A stretch of DNA of 16,331 bases from Bacteroidota bacterium. Lineage in GTDB: Bacteria; Bacteroidota; Bacteroidia; Cytophagales; Cyclobacteriaceae. The notes under the pieces are model-generated. The model made no database searches, was not told the DNA's origin, and saw only the letters and a list, made by a program, of their open reading frames with translations. The stretch covers positions 1 to 16,331 of the forward strand of contig JAEZDW010000287.1 of the NCBI GenBank assembly GCA_023417955.1, in the 5' to 3' direction. Shown here piece after piece: positions 1 through 7,369 of the stretch. Positions within the stretch are counted from its first letter, which is position 1. Each line of letters starts with the position of its first letter. Both the position numbers and the translations under genes were made by a program.

Positions 1-105
1 GTCTAAGCTACACACAAGGTCCGCAAACGAGCAGGAATAAAAACGCGCCAGGAATTGAGACTAAATACTGGTCTTGAGTCAGGAGAATCCGCTGCCAATT
101 AACGT
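1..105. other. Non-coding left edge
   Basis: This stretch lies downstream of the minus-strand barrel gene. I see no convincing reading frame, hairpin with a T-run, or promoter box in it. It may be the downstream flank of a gene outside the window. Confidence 0.4.
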
Positions 106-849
106 TTAGAATATATACCGAAGCCCGACACCACCTTCGAGGCGCGTCCATCCTGGGTCGGCCTGCACATCGGAGAAATATTCGAGTTCCATGAATGCCG
201 AGATGGGAATGCTGAAGTAGGAATATTCTATTCCCATGACGAGCTGCGGCCCCATCGTGACACGGGTTCGTTCAAAGCGGCCGAAATCATCGACATCGCG
301 AAAATCCCCGGTAGTGTACGTATAGTCATATTGGAGGCGGGTGCGCTTCCACTCCCAACCGCCGCCGATATACATTTGAAGCCCGGAAGCGATTTTTGTT
401 ACATCTACATGAAAAAGTGCTTTTGCTTCAAGTATGATATCTGACTTGACCTTGTGTGTAATCGGCGTAATACTCGCCTCAGCAGTTGAGAACGTATCTG
501 TCAGAATGTATTTGTCGAATTTTTCTCTGTAATATCGGTTGTATAAGCCGCTGGCCGGTCTGCCGGCATCGAGAACAAAGGCAAGTTTTTTCGTCGCGTA
601 AAACTTATAGGTAAGTGCGAAGGGATCACCAAGCTTAAACCCAATTCCCTGGTAAGGGTATCGGCTATGCTCAAAGATTGGACATACGATTTTAGCTTTC
701 GCCCCCCGGACGCGCGGAGCATTGGCATTAAAACGCTTCTGGGTATAAAGGCTCTTGGTTCGGTTACTGGAAGGACGTGACGATTGCGCCATCACGCCGG
801 AGGCAACGGAGGTCAGGAGGATTAATAGAATGATAACTCGATAAACCAT
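106..849 (-). CDS. Exported outer-membrane beta-barrel-like protein
   Basis: The 247-residue product starts with a clear signal peptide: a short basic start (MVYR), a hydrophobic run, then a cleavage-like VMAQ at about residues 19-22. The rest has alternating hydrophobic and polar residues, many Tyr, Phe and Gly, and ends in GLRYIF. A C-terminal aromatic residue after a beta-strand is typical of outer-membrane barrels. Its length suits a small 8-stranded barrel. I recognise no catalytic motif and cannot name a specific family or ligand. The ATG at 849 is preferred because the next Met (residue 20) would destroy the signal peptide. It lies downstream of the exporter gene on the same strand, 66 bp away, with its own candidate promoter, so it is probably a separate transcript. 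The barrel assignment is inference from composition and the C-terminus. Confidence 0.7.
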   Translation of the reverse strand: MVYRVIILLILLTSVASGVMAQSSRPSSNRTKSLYTQKRFNANAPRVRGAKAKIVCPIFEHSRYPYQGIGFKLGDPFALTYKFYATKKLAFVLDAGRPASGLYNRYYREKFDKYILTDTFSTAEASITPITHKVKSDIILEAKALFHVDVTKIASGLQMYIGGGWEWKRTRLQYDYTYTTGDFRDVDDFGRFERTRVTMGPQLVMGIEYSYFSIPISAFMELEYFSDVQADPGWTRLEGGVGLRYIF

Positions 850-855
850 TCATAA

Positions 856-863
856 CAAATATA
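856..863 (-). promoter_or_regulatory. Candidate Bacteroidota -7 promoter box
   Basis: On the minus strand this reads TATATTTG, an exact match to the Bacteroidota -7 consensus TANNTTTG. Twenty bases upstream (884-887) lies TTCG, one base off the -33 TTTG. Transcription would start almost at the ATG at 849, giving a leaderless or near-leaderless message for the barrel protein. Confidence 0.4.
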
Positions 864-915
864 CTTCGTTTTGGCAAGATCAGCGAAGCCATGTTTGTTT
901 TTAGGCGATAAACAA

Positions 916-2688
916 TTAAACGAATACCTTGTATTGCATTTTGTGCAGCTGGAAGTAAAAACCTCCCTTTTCGAGCAGTTCCTCATGGGTGCCTTCTTCC
1001 TTAACCTCACCGTGGTCAAGAACGATAATCTTGTCAGCCTTTTGAATGGTCGAGAGTCGGTGCGCAATCACAATCGCGGTCCGGCCTTTCATCATCTTTC
1101 CGATTGCCTGTTGGATCATCTCCTCTGTTTCAGAGTCAACAGAAGACGTAGCTTCGTCAAGGACGAGGATGCGGGGGTCATATACCATCGCCCGAATAAA
1201 AGAAATGAGCTGACGTTGACCAACGGATAACGTAGAACCGCGCTCCATCACATTATAGGAAAGCTGTCCGGGTAAGCGTTCAATAAATTTCCTCGCACCA
1301 ACAAGGTCCGCAGCCTGCCAGATTTGTTCATCCGTTACGTCATTGTTTCCCAGTGTGATGTTTTGCCTGATGGTGTCTGAAAAGAGAAACACATCCTGAA
1401 GCACCACACCAATACACTTACGAAGGTGCCCGAGGTCGTAATCTTTCACGTCAACGCCGTCAACCATAATCGAACCGCGCTCAATTTCATAGAACCGGTT
1501 CAGTAAGTTGATGACGGATGATTTTCCCGCTCCTGTTGCACCAACGAGTGCGACAGTTTCACCGGCACGCATATTAATGTTAATACCTTTGAGTACGTAC
1601 TCACCTTCGTTGTAGGCGAACCATACATTTTCAAACTTCACCTCACCTTTCAGCTGAGCCGGTATATGTGTTCCGTTTTGCTGAACGTGCTCCTGGTTGT
1701 CGAGAAGGTTCAGGATTCGGGATGAACTTACGATTCCCATCTGAAGGGTGTTATATCGGTCAGCAATCATGCGAATCGGCCGGAAGAACATTTGGATGTA
1801 CATAATGAAGGCGATGAGCTTGCCGATGGTGATACCGGTTTCTTCATAGTTAATCACGCCTTTCGCACCATACCAAACCAGCAATCCGATTCCCGCAGCT
1901 GCAATGATTTCCGCAACGGGAAAATAAATTGAGTAATAAAGAACAGATCGCAGGTTAGCCTGCTTATGTTCCTCATTTATTGCCTTGAACTTTGCGAACT
2001 CATGCCTTTCGCTACCGAATATCTGCACTACGTTCATCCCTGTAAGATGCTCCTGTACGAACGTGTTAAGATTAGCGACTGCGTTGCGCACGTCATTAAA
2101 GGCCACTTTGATTTTCTCCTTGAATACGTATGTACTGATCAGCAGCAATGGAATGGTTGACAGACTTAACAAGGCCAGTCTCCAATCCTGCCAGAACATG
2201 AAAGCAAGAATAAAAATGATCTGCAGCAGATCGCCAACCATGGCAGCAAGACCTTCGCTGAATACATCCGACAGCGTCTCCACATCTGAGATGGTTCGGG
2301 TAACAAGCCGGCCAATGGGCGTTCTGTCAAAAAAGCGCAGCCGTAAGCTGACGATGTGTTTATAGAGACGACTCCGGATATCACGGATGACCTGCTGTCC
2401 AAGCCAGCCGGAGAGATACGTATGCGCGTACTGGATCACGCTATTGATGACGAGCAAAACAAAAAGCAGGATGATCACATTAACCATAGCTGCATAGTTG
2501 CCTTCAGCGACATGGTTATCGAGCGTGTATTGAATAAAAAGTGGTCGGACAGGCGCAAAAACACCAAGCAGGAACGTGAGCACGATAACAAATACAAAGG
2601 TGCCTTTGTAGGGTTTGACGAAGCGCATAAGCCGGCTCAACACGGACCAGTCAATAATATTTCCGCTGCTTATTTGCTCTTTATCCAC
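916..2688 (-). CDS. MsbA-like ABC exporter (fused membrane and ATPase domains)
   Basis: This 590-residue half-transporter has an N-terminal six-helix exporter domain (about residues 28-320) and a C-terminal ATPase domain (about 345-585). Visible ATPase motifs are Walker A GATGAGKS (383-390), Q-loop Gln431, signature LSVGQ (487-491), Walker B ILVLDE (507-512), D-loop SSVD and the switch His543. The protein should work as an inner-membrane homodimer or heterodimer exporting a lipid, drug or peptide; the substrate cannot be read from sequence. The second signature residue after LS is Val rather than Gly, which I recall as common in this phylum's exporters. The start is GTG at 2688: an in-frame TAA lies directly upstream and no ATG occurs before residue 21. 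It abuts truA with no gap, so the two are probably cotranscribed and translationally coupled. Confidence 0.93.
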   Translation of the reverse strand: MDKEQISSGNIIDWSVLSRLMRFVKPYKGTFVFVIVLTFLLGVFAPVRPLFIQYTLDNHVAEGNYAAMVNVIILLFVLLVINSVIQYAHTYLSGWLGQQVIRDIRSRLYKHIVSLRLRFFDRTPIGRLVTRTISDVETLSDVFSEGLAAMVGDLLQIIFILAFMFWQDWRLALLSLSTIPLLLISTYVFKEKIKVAFNDVRNAVANLNTFVQEHLTGMNVVQIFGSERHEFAKFKAINEEHKQANLRSVLYYSIYFPVAEIIAAAGIGLLVWYGAKGVINYEETGITIGKLIAFIMYIQMFFRPIRMIADRYNTLQMGIVSSSRILNLLDNQEHVQQNGTHIPAQLKGEVKFENVWFAYNEGEYVLKGININMRAGETVALVGATGAGKSSVINLLNRFYEIERGSIMVDGVDVKDYDLGHLRKCIGVVLQDVFLFSDTIRQNITLGNNDVTDEQIWQAADLVGARKFIERLPGQLSYNVMERGSTLSVGQRQLISFIRAMVYDPRILVLDEATSSVDSETEEMIQQAIGKMMKGRTAIVIAHRLSTIQKADKIIVLDHGEVKEEGTHEELLEKGGFYFQLHKMQYKVFV

Positions 2689-3468
2689 TTAGTTGCCTGT
2701 TAATCGTTGATTTGTAATATGCTCATCCAAAAAAATATCAGCGGGATACGTCACCTGTTTCAGGAAAAGACCTTCCGGAGGGACGTTTGCACCCGCCTCG
2801 CGCCGATCGCGAGCTGACAGTATTTCACGGAATTTTTCGATAGAAGTTTTTCCCTGGCCCACATCGATGAGTGTACCAACGATCGCTCTTACCATTCCCC
2901 TCAGAAAGCGGTTTGCCGTGATATGAAATTCAAGCCGGTCTCCGGTTTCCTGCCAGGATGCCCGTTTGATGTCGCAAATAAAGTTATTTACATCGGTTTT
3001 TACCTTGCTGAAACATTGAAAATCTTGTTTCCCTATCAACAGCGCAGCCGCTTCATTCATGGCCGCGACGTCAAGGGGTTTGAAGAAATACCACGCGAGA
3101 CCAACTGTGAACGGATCCTTTCGCCTTGTGATGCGATATACATATGATCGTTCCACAGCGTCATATCGGGCATGTGCCTCAGGCATTACTCTGCAAACAT
3201 CAAGGATGGCAATATCGTGCGGCAGAAATGAATTCATCTTGTGAATCAAATCTGTTCTTTCTATAGTCTGCTCAATATCAGCGTGAAAAAACTGCTGCTC
3301 ACAATGAACACCGGCGTCAGTTCGGCCGCTGGCGATGACTTCTGTTTTCTGACGAAGCAACAGGGAAAGACATTCTTCGACAACGGTCTGAATACCGGTA
3401 GCATTCGGTTGTGATTGCCAACCTGCATAGCCTGTACCATTATAACTTATTTCAAAGAAATAGCGCAT
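2689..3468 (-). CDS. truA: tRNA pseudouridine(38-40) synthase TruA
   Basis: The 259-residue protein matches TruA in length and motifs. It opens with RYFFEISYNGTGYAGWQSQP and carries the catalytic motif GRTDAGVH, in which Asp51 is the nucleophilic aspartate of the family. Later blocks such as YVYRI and NRFLRGMVRAIVGTL are also characteristic. The enzyme isomerises uridines 38-40 in the anticodon stem-loop of many tRNAs, in the cytoplasm. The gene begins 15 bp after the thiolase stop. Its own TAA stop is followed immediately by the GTG start of the ABC exporter, in the same frame. The layout suggests one transcript thiolase-truA-exporter, though the three functions are not obviously related. 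Confidence 0.96.
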   Translation of the reverse strand: MRYFFEISYNGTGYAGWQSQPNATGIQTVVEECLSLLLRQKTEVIASGRTDAGVHCEQQFFHADIEQTIERTDLIHKMNSFLPHDIAILDVCRVMPEAHARYDAVERSYVYRITRRKDPFTVGLAWYFFKPLDVAAMNEAAALLIGKQDFQCFSKVKTDVNNFICDIKRASWQETGDRLEFHITANRFLRGMVRAIVGTLIDVGQGKTSIEKFREILSARDRREAGANVPPEGLFLKQVTYPADIFLDEHITNQRLTGN

Positions 3469-3483
3469 ACCCTGATCGCCTGC

Positions 3484-4677
3484 TTAGCACAATTCAAAAA
3501 TGACCGCTTCGCCCTGACCCACGCCAACGCACATCGTCGCAAGACCGTATCGTACCTTGCGCCGGCGCATTTCATGGATAAGCGTCGCACTGATCCGTAC
3601 ACCACTACATCCGAGAGGATGCCCGATCGCGATCGCACCACCGTTGACATTTACCGTGGACGGATCGAGATCAAGCGCCTTAGCGCACGCCACCGCCTGC
3701 GAAGCAAAGGCTTCATTCAATTCTATGAGTCCGATATCCTTAACCGCGAGTCCGGCGCGATGCAAAGCTTTTTTCACAGCAGGCACAGGGCCCATCCCCA
3801 TCTCCGAAGGATCAACACCTGCGACACCATGTGCAACGATTCGTACAAGTGGCGGGCGCTTCAGATCTTTTACCAGGTCTTCACTACACAGCAGACTTAC
3901 TGCTGCACCATCGTTGATGCCTGAAGAGTTTCCGGCTGTAACCGTACCATTTTCTCTGAACGCCGGTTTTAATGAAGCTAGTTTCCCGAGGCTGGTTTCC
4001 CTTGGATGTTCGTCTTCTGTGACAATAAATTCTTTCGTTCCTTTTTTTATTGAGACGTCAATACGTTCGTCTTTGAATCGGCCTGCCGAATTTGCCGCTG
4101 CATACTTCTGTTGCGATGCAAGTGCGAACTCATCCTGTTCGATGCGACTGATCTTATATCGTTCCGCAACGTTCTCAGCAGTTTCACCCATCGAATACGG
4201 ATGGTACAATCGCGCGAGCTCGGGGTTTGTAAAACGCCACCCGATAGTTGTATCGTAGATTTCGGCGTTTCGCGAAAAAGGTTGGTCCTGTTTCGCCATC
4301 ACAAAAGGTGAACGGCTCATGCTCTCCACACCGCCTGCGATAAACAGATCACCGTCACCGCTTTTGATTGCGCGTGACGCCTGAACGATCGCCTCCAGGC
4401 CCGAAGCACACAGTCTGTTAATCGTTGCGCCTGGCACTGAAACGGGCAGACCCGCAAGGAGTAAGGCCATCCGGGCAACGTTGCGGTTGTCTTCACCGGC
4501 CTGATTTGCAGCGCCAAAGAATACGTCCTCAATACGCGCTGTATCGACATCGGGGTTTCGTTCAATAAGCTTCCGGATAACCAGGGCAGCAAGATCATCG
4601 GGTCGGACAGATGACAACGCCCCGCCATATTTGCCGATCGGTGTGCGTAGAATGTCTAGAACAAAAGCTGATTTCAT
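3484..4677 (-). CDS. Acetyl-CoA acyltransferase, 3-oxoadipyl-CoA thiolase-like
   Basis: The 397-residue protein is a complete thiolase. The acyl-accepting Cys90 lies in NRLCASG, His353 in AIGHPLGCSG and the second catalytic Cys383 in TMCVGVGQGE; NEAF (321-324) is also present. Such enzymes cleave 3-oxoacyl-CoA with CoA, or run in reverse as a condensation. From memory, blocks such as YGGALSSVRPDDL, NQAGEDNRNVARMA and YDTTIGWRF resemble PcaF/PaaJ, the 3-oxoadipyl-CoA thiolases of beta-ketoadipate and phenylacetate breakdown, more than generic acetoacetyl-CoA thiolases. No other gene of those pathways is in the window, so the substrate is unproven. It is the first gene of the minus-strand thiolase-truA-exporter group and diverges from DUF4293 across 69 bp. 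The ATG at 4677 fits the family N-terminus. Confidence 0.9.
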   Translation of the reverse strand: MKSAFVLDILRTPIGKYGGALSSVRPDDLAALVIRKLIERNPDVDTARIEDVFFGAANQAGEDNRNVARMALLLAGLPVSVPGATINRLCASGLEAIVQASRAIKSGDGDLFIAGGVESMSRSPFVMAKQDQPFSRNAEIYDTTIGWRFTNPELARLYHPYSMGETAENVAERYKISRIEQDEFALASQQKYAAANSAGRFKDERIDVSIKKGTKEFIVTEDEHPRETSLGKLASLKPAFRENGTVTAGNSSGINDGAAVSLLCSEDLVKDLKRPPLVRIVAHGVAGVDPSEMGMGPVPAVKKALHRAGLAVKDIGLIELNEAFASQAVACAKALDLDPSTVNVNGGAIAIGHPLGCSGVRISATLIHEMRRRKVRYGLATMCVGVGQGEAVIFELC

Positions 4678-4693
4678 TGCAGCAGGGCAGGCC

Positions 4694-4722
4694 TTTCGGT
4701 TGCGATATTATTTATACTTTTG
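4694..4722 (+). promoter_or_regulatory. Candidate promoter of the DUF4293 gene
   Basis: TACTTTTG at 4715-4722 matches the -7 consensus TANNTTTG exactly. TTTC at 4694-4697, 17 bases upstream, is one base off the -33 TTTG. A transcript would begin near 4728 and leave a leader of roughly 20 bases before the ATG at 4747. I found no equivalent box for the divergent thiolase in this 69-bp gap. Confidence 0.45.
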
Positions 4723-4746
4723 CTACCAAGTTAACGCAACACCTAC

Positions 4747-5205
4747 ATGTGGCAAAGAATTCAAACTGTATTTCTGGCAATTGGCATTGTTAGTCTCATT
4801 GGGGCCATCCTCCTTCCTATTTGGGGAGTTGAGGAAGGCGGCACTGTTCATCGTTTGTATGCCTTGCAATACGTTACTATTAAAGATGGTGAGCGATCCT
4901 TTGAATACATTCCCTATGCGTTGACCGGAATCCTGTTCATCGCGAGTATTACCATTGCATTCATCGAAATCAGAAAGTATAAAGACAGGATCCTTCAAAT
5001 CAAGCTGGGTGCGCTCAACTCCCTTATTCTCGTCGGCGGATACGCCGCAGCAGTGTATTTCGGCTCGGGATTCATCAAGAACTCAGGAGGTACATATGGA
5101 TTGGGCATCTGGCTCCCGGCCGTGGCAGTATTGGCCAATTGGCTGGCTTTGAGGTTTATCCGCCGCGACGAACGCATCGTCCGCGACTCCAACCGCCTGC
5201 GTTAA
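4747..5205 (+). CDS. DUF4293-family four-helix membrane protein
   Basis: The 152-residue protein has four hydrophobic segments at about residues 7-27, 58-76, 90-108 and 118-137. It starts MWQRIQTVFL and ends in a charged tail, RRDERIVRDSNRLR. This start, the topology and the basic tail match the DUF4293 family as I recall it, which is essentially limited to Bacteroidota and has no established function. It should sit in the inner membrane with a cytoplasmic C-terminus. It has its own candidate promoter, and the peptidase gene follows 68 bp later on the same strand, so read-through is possible. No enzymatic motif is visible. Confidence 0.82.
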   Translation: MWQRIQTVFLAIGIVSLIGAILLPIWGVEEGGTVHRLYALQYVTIKDGERSFEYIPYALTGILFIASITIAFIEIRKYKDRILQIKLGALNSLILVGGYAAAVYFGSGFIKNSGGTYGLGIWLPAVAVLANWLALRFIRRDERIVRDSNRLR

Positions 5206-5273
5206 ATCCCGCAACGGGGACTTGGCTTTGCTTTGGGGAATGTTAACTTTACTTTCTCCAATCCCCATATTGT

Positions 5274-7205
5274 ATGAAAAACCTTCTCCCGATGACAATG
5301 TTATTGTCATCTATCGTGCTTTGCCTTTTCCAATGTCGAACTCCTGAAAAGGCTGCAACAGAAACGCCCGCCACACCGGTTGCGATGGAAGATTTCTTCA
5401 AGGATCCCCAGACCGCCGCGTATCGCATTTCGCCCAATGGTGAAATGATTGTCTATCGCGCCCCGCATATGGGTCGCATGAACGTCTTTATTCAAAAGTT
5501 AGGCGACACCACAGCAACGCCCCTCACCACCGAAACCGAACGAGGCATCTACAATGCTGAATGGGAAAGTGATGACCGAATCATCTTTGTGAAGGACATT
5601 GGCGGAGACGAGAATTTACATATCCTCTCGGTGAAGCCAGACGGTTCCGATCTGAAAGATCACACACCGTTCAACGGCGTGCGCTCGGAAATCGTAGACA
5701 TCCTGGTTGATCGTCCCAATGAGTTGCTCATCTCCAACAACAAACGCAACCCTCAGATTTTTGATGTCTATTTGTTAAACACCGAAACCGGTGACCTGAA
5801 ACTGGTGGCTGAGAATCCGGGTAACATCACCCAATGGATCACCGATCACGATGGACGTATACGCGCTGCGCTTACCAGTGATGGCGTGAACTCCAGCCTT
5901 CTGTATCGGGAAACAGAGAACGACAAATTTCGAACGGTAATCACAACGAATTTTAAGGAAACACTTTTTCCGGTCCTGTTTACATTCGATAACAAGAACC
6001 TCTATGCAGTTTCAAACCTCGGACGCGATAAGGCAGCGCTTGTAGAGTTTGATCCGACTACCGGCAAGGAAGTTAAACTGATTTATGAAAACCCCGAGGT
6101 TGATATTTCCGACGTTGACTATTCGCGCAAACGCAAGGTACTGACGGTGGTCAACTATGAAACGGACAAGCCGCAAAAGCACTACCTCGACGATGAGACG
6201 CGCAAAATCGAAGAGAAGATCAGCAAGGAAATTCCCAATTATGTGTTCGCTGTTACACGCACAAATCTCAACGAAGACAAACTACTCGTGTATACCTACA
6301 GTGACAGGTATGACGGCGGATATTATTTCTACGACGTTGCGAGCAACACGTTCTCGAAGCTCGCCGATTTCAAGCCATGGCTGGATGAAAACAACATGGC
6401 GACCATGAAGCCTATCAAGTACACCGCACGCGATGGTCTGACGATCAATGGCTACCTCACGCTGCCGAAAGGTGTGCCTGCTACTAACCTGCCTGTCGTG
6501 GTCAATCCGCACGGTGGACCATGGGCGCGTGATACATGGGGTTTCAATCCCGAATGTCAATTCCTGGCCAACCGCGGTTACGCTGTGCTGCAAATGAATT
6601 TCAGGGGATCAACCGGTTATGGCAGAAAATTCTGGGAGTCGTCATTCAGGGAATGGGGTCGAAAAATGCAGGACGACATCACGGACGGTGTGAAGTGGAT
6701 GATCAGTGAAGGTATCGCCGACTCTACCCGCATTGCAATTTATGGCGGAAGCTACGGCGGCTATGCAACGCTCGCAGGAATAACGCGCACGCCTGACCTT
6801 TATTCATGTGCGGTCGACTATGTGGGCGTATCGAATATGTTCACGTTCATGAACACGATACCGCCGTATTGGGAGCCATTCCGGGCTATGCTTTATGAAA
6901 TGGTTGGTGATCCGAAAAAGGACAGCCTGATGCTGGCGGAAGTGTCGCCGGCATTTCACGTGGACAAGATCAAATGCCCGCTGCTTGTAGCCCAGGGAGC
7001 AAACGACCCGCGTGTAAATAAGGCCGAATCGGACCAGATCGTCGAATCCTTACGGCAACGCGGCGTAACCGTGGAATACATCGTGAAGGATAACGAAGGC
7101 CACGGATTTTACAATGAGGAAAACCGTTTTGACTTTTACCGGTCGATGGAAAGCTTCTTCGAAAAGCACCTTCGAAACAAAATTCCGGCACCAAGAGAAA
7201 TGTAG
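5274..7205 (+). CDS. S9-family prolyl oligopeptidase-like exported peptidase
   Basis: The 643-residue enzyme has an N-terminal beta-propeller (about residues 40-380) and a C-terminal alpha/beta-hydrolase domain (about 390-635). The catalytic triad is visible: Ser493 in GGSYGGYA, Asp578 in GANDPRVN and His610 in EGHGFY. The block NPHGGPWARD before the nucleophile is typical of acylaminoacyl-peptidase and dipeptidyl-peptidase relatives. Such enzymes cut short peptides, often after Pro or removing N-terminal dipeptides; the exact specificity cannot be read. The N-terminus has a hydrophobic segment ending LFQC at Cys21. This could be a relaxed lipobox, although Gln just before the Cys is unusual, so a periplasmic or lipid-anchored location is likely but not certain. 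A strong terminator follows directly, so the transcript ends with this gene. Confidence 0.92.
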   Translation: MKNLLPMTMLLSSIVLCLFQCRTPEKAATETPATPVAMEDFFKDPQTAAYRISPNGEMIVYRAPHMGRMNVFIQKLGDTTATPLTTETERGIYNAEWESDDRIIFVKDIGGDENLHILSVKPDGSDLKDHTPFNGVRSEIVDILVDRPNELLISNNKRNPQIFDVYLLNTETGDLKLVAENPGNITQWITDHDGRIRAALTSDGVNSSLLYRETENDKFRTVITTNFKETLFPVLFTFDNKNLYAVSNLGRDKAALVEFDPTTGKEVKLIYENPEVDISDVDYSRKRKVLTVVNYETDKPQKHYLDDETRKIEEKISKEIPNYVFAVTRTNLNEDKLLVYTYSDRYDGGYYFYDVASNTFSKLADFKPWLDENNMATMKPIKYTARDGLTINGYLTLPKGVPATNLPVVVNPHGGPWARDTWGFNPECQFLANRGYAVLQMNFRGSTGYGRKFWESSFREWGRKMQDDITDGVKWMISEGIADSTRIAIYGGSYGGYATLAGITRTPDLYSCAVDYVGVSNMFTFMNTIPPYWEPFRAMLYEMVGDPKKDSLMLAEVSPAFHVDKIKCPLLVAQGANDPRVNKAESDQIVESLRQRGVTVEYIVKDNEGHGFYNEENRFDFYRSMESFFEKHLRNKIPAPREM

Positions 7206-7213
7206 CAACTAAC

Positions 7214-7250
7214 GACAGGCGGGCGCTTCAATGGCCCGTCTGTCTTTTTT
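7214..7250 (+). terminator. Rho-independent terminator of the S9 peptidase gene
   Basis: An 11-bp stem has its left arm at 7214-7224 (GACAGGCGGGC) and right arm at 7234-7244 (GCCCGTCTGTC). It contains one G-T wobble and a 9-base loop, and six T residues follow at 7245-7250. It begins 8 bases after the peptidase stop codon. Confidence 0.93.
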
Positions 7251-7318
7251 CCCGCCACGACTATCAATCTGCGGCACGCAATCCTGCCATACTGACATTT
7301 TTTGTAAGCGGAACAATA

Positions 7319-7346
7319 TTTGAAGAGCCGCGGTTGACAATTTTTG
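7319..7346 (+). promoter_or_regulatory. Weak candidate promoter of htpG
   Basis: AATTTTTG at 7339-7346 is one base off the -7 consensus TANNTTTG. TTTG at 7319-7322 lies 16 bases upstream as a possible -33 box. The start would fall near 7352, about 18 bases before the htpG ATG. An alternative one-mismatch -7 box, AATATTTG, lies at 7315-7322. I see no CIRCE-like inverted repeat. The rest of the 119-bp gap shows no other structure. Confidence 0.27.
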
Positions 7347-7369
7347 TGAACTATCAAACCTGATAAACT

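Noticed and set aside
487..491. LSVGQ in the ABC exporter (residue numbers) as a defective signature
   Set aside because: A Val in this position is, as I recall, common in Bacteroidota exporters, and all other ATPase motifs are intact.
871..1230. Plus-strand open frame at the ABC exporter 3' end
   Set aside because: It is antisense to the ATPase domain, whose H-loop and Walker B are intact on the other strand.
3557..4258. Long plus-strand open frame (233 codons) opposite the thiolase
   Set aside because: The antisense thiolase has all catalytic motifs. The plus-strand product is rich in Ser, Pro and Ala with no fold or motif, typical of a shadow frame.
5204..5219. Small hairpin after the DUF4293 gene (TCCCG-CAA-CGGGG) as a terminator
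   Set aside because: The stem is only 5 bp with a wobble pair and no T-run follows.
7334..7339. TTGACA upstream of htpG as a sigma-70 -35 box
   Set aside because: No TATAAT-like box lies 16-18 bases downstream, and the phylum uses a different promoter consensus.
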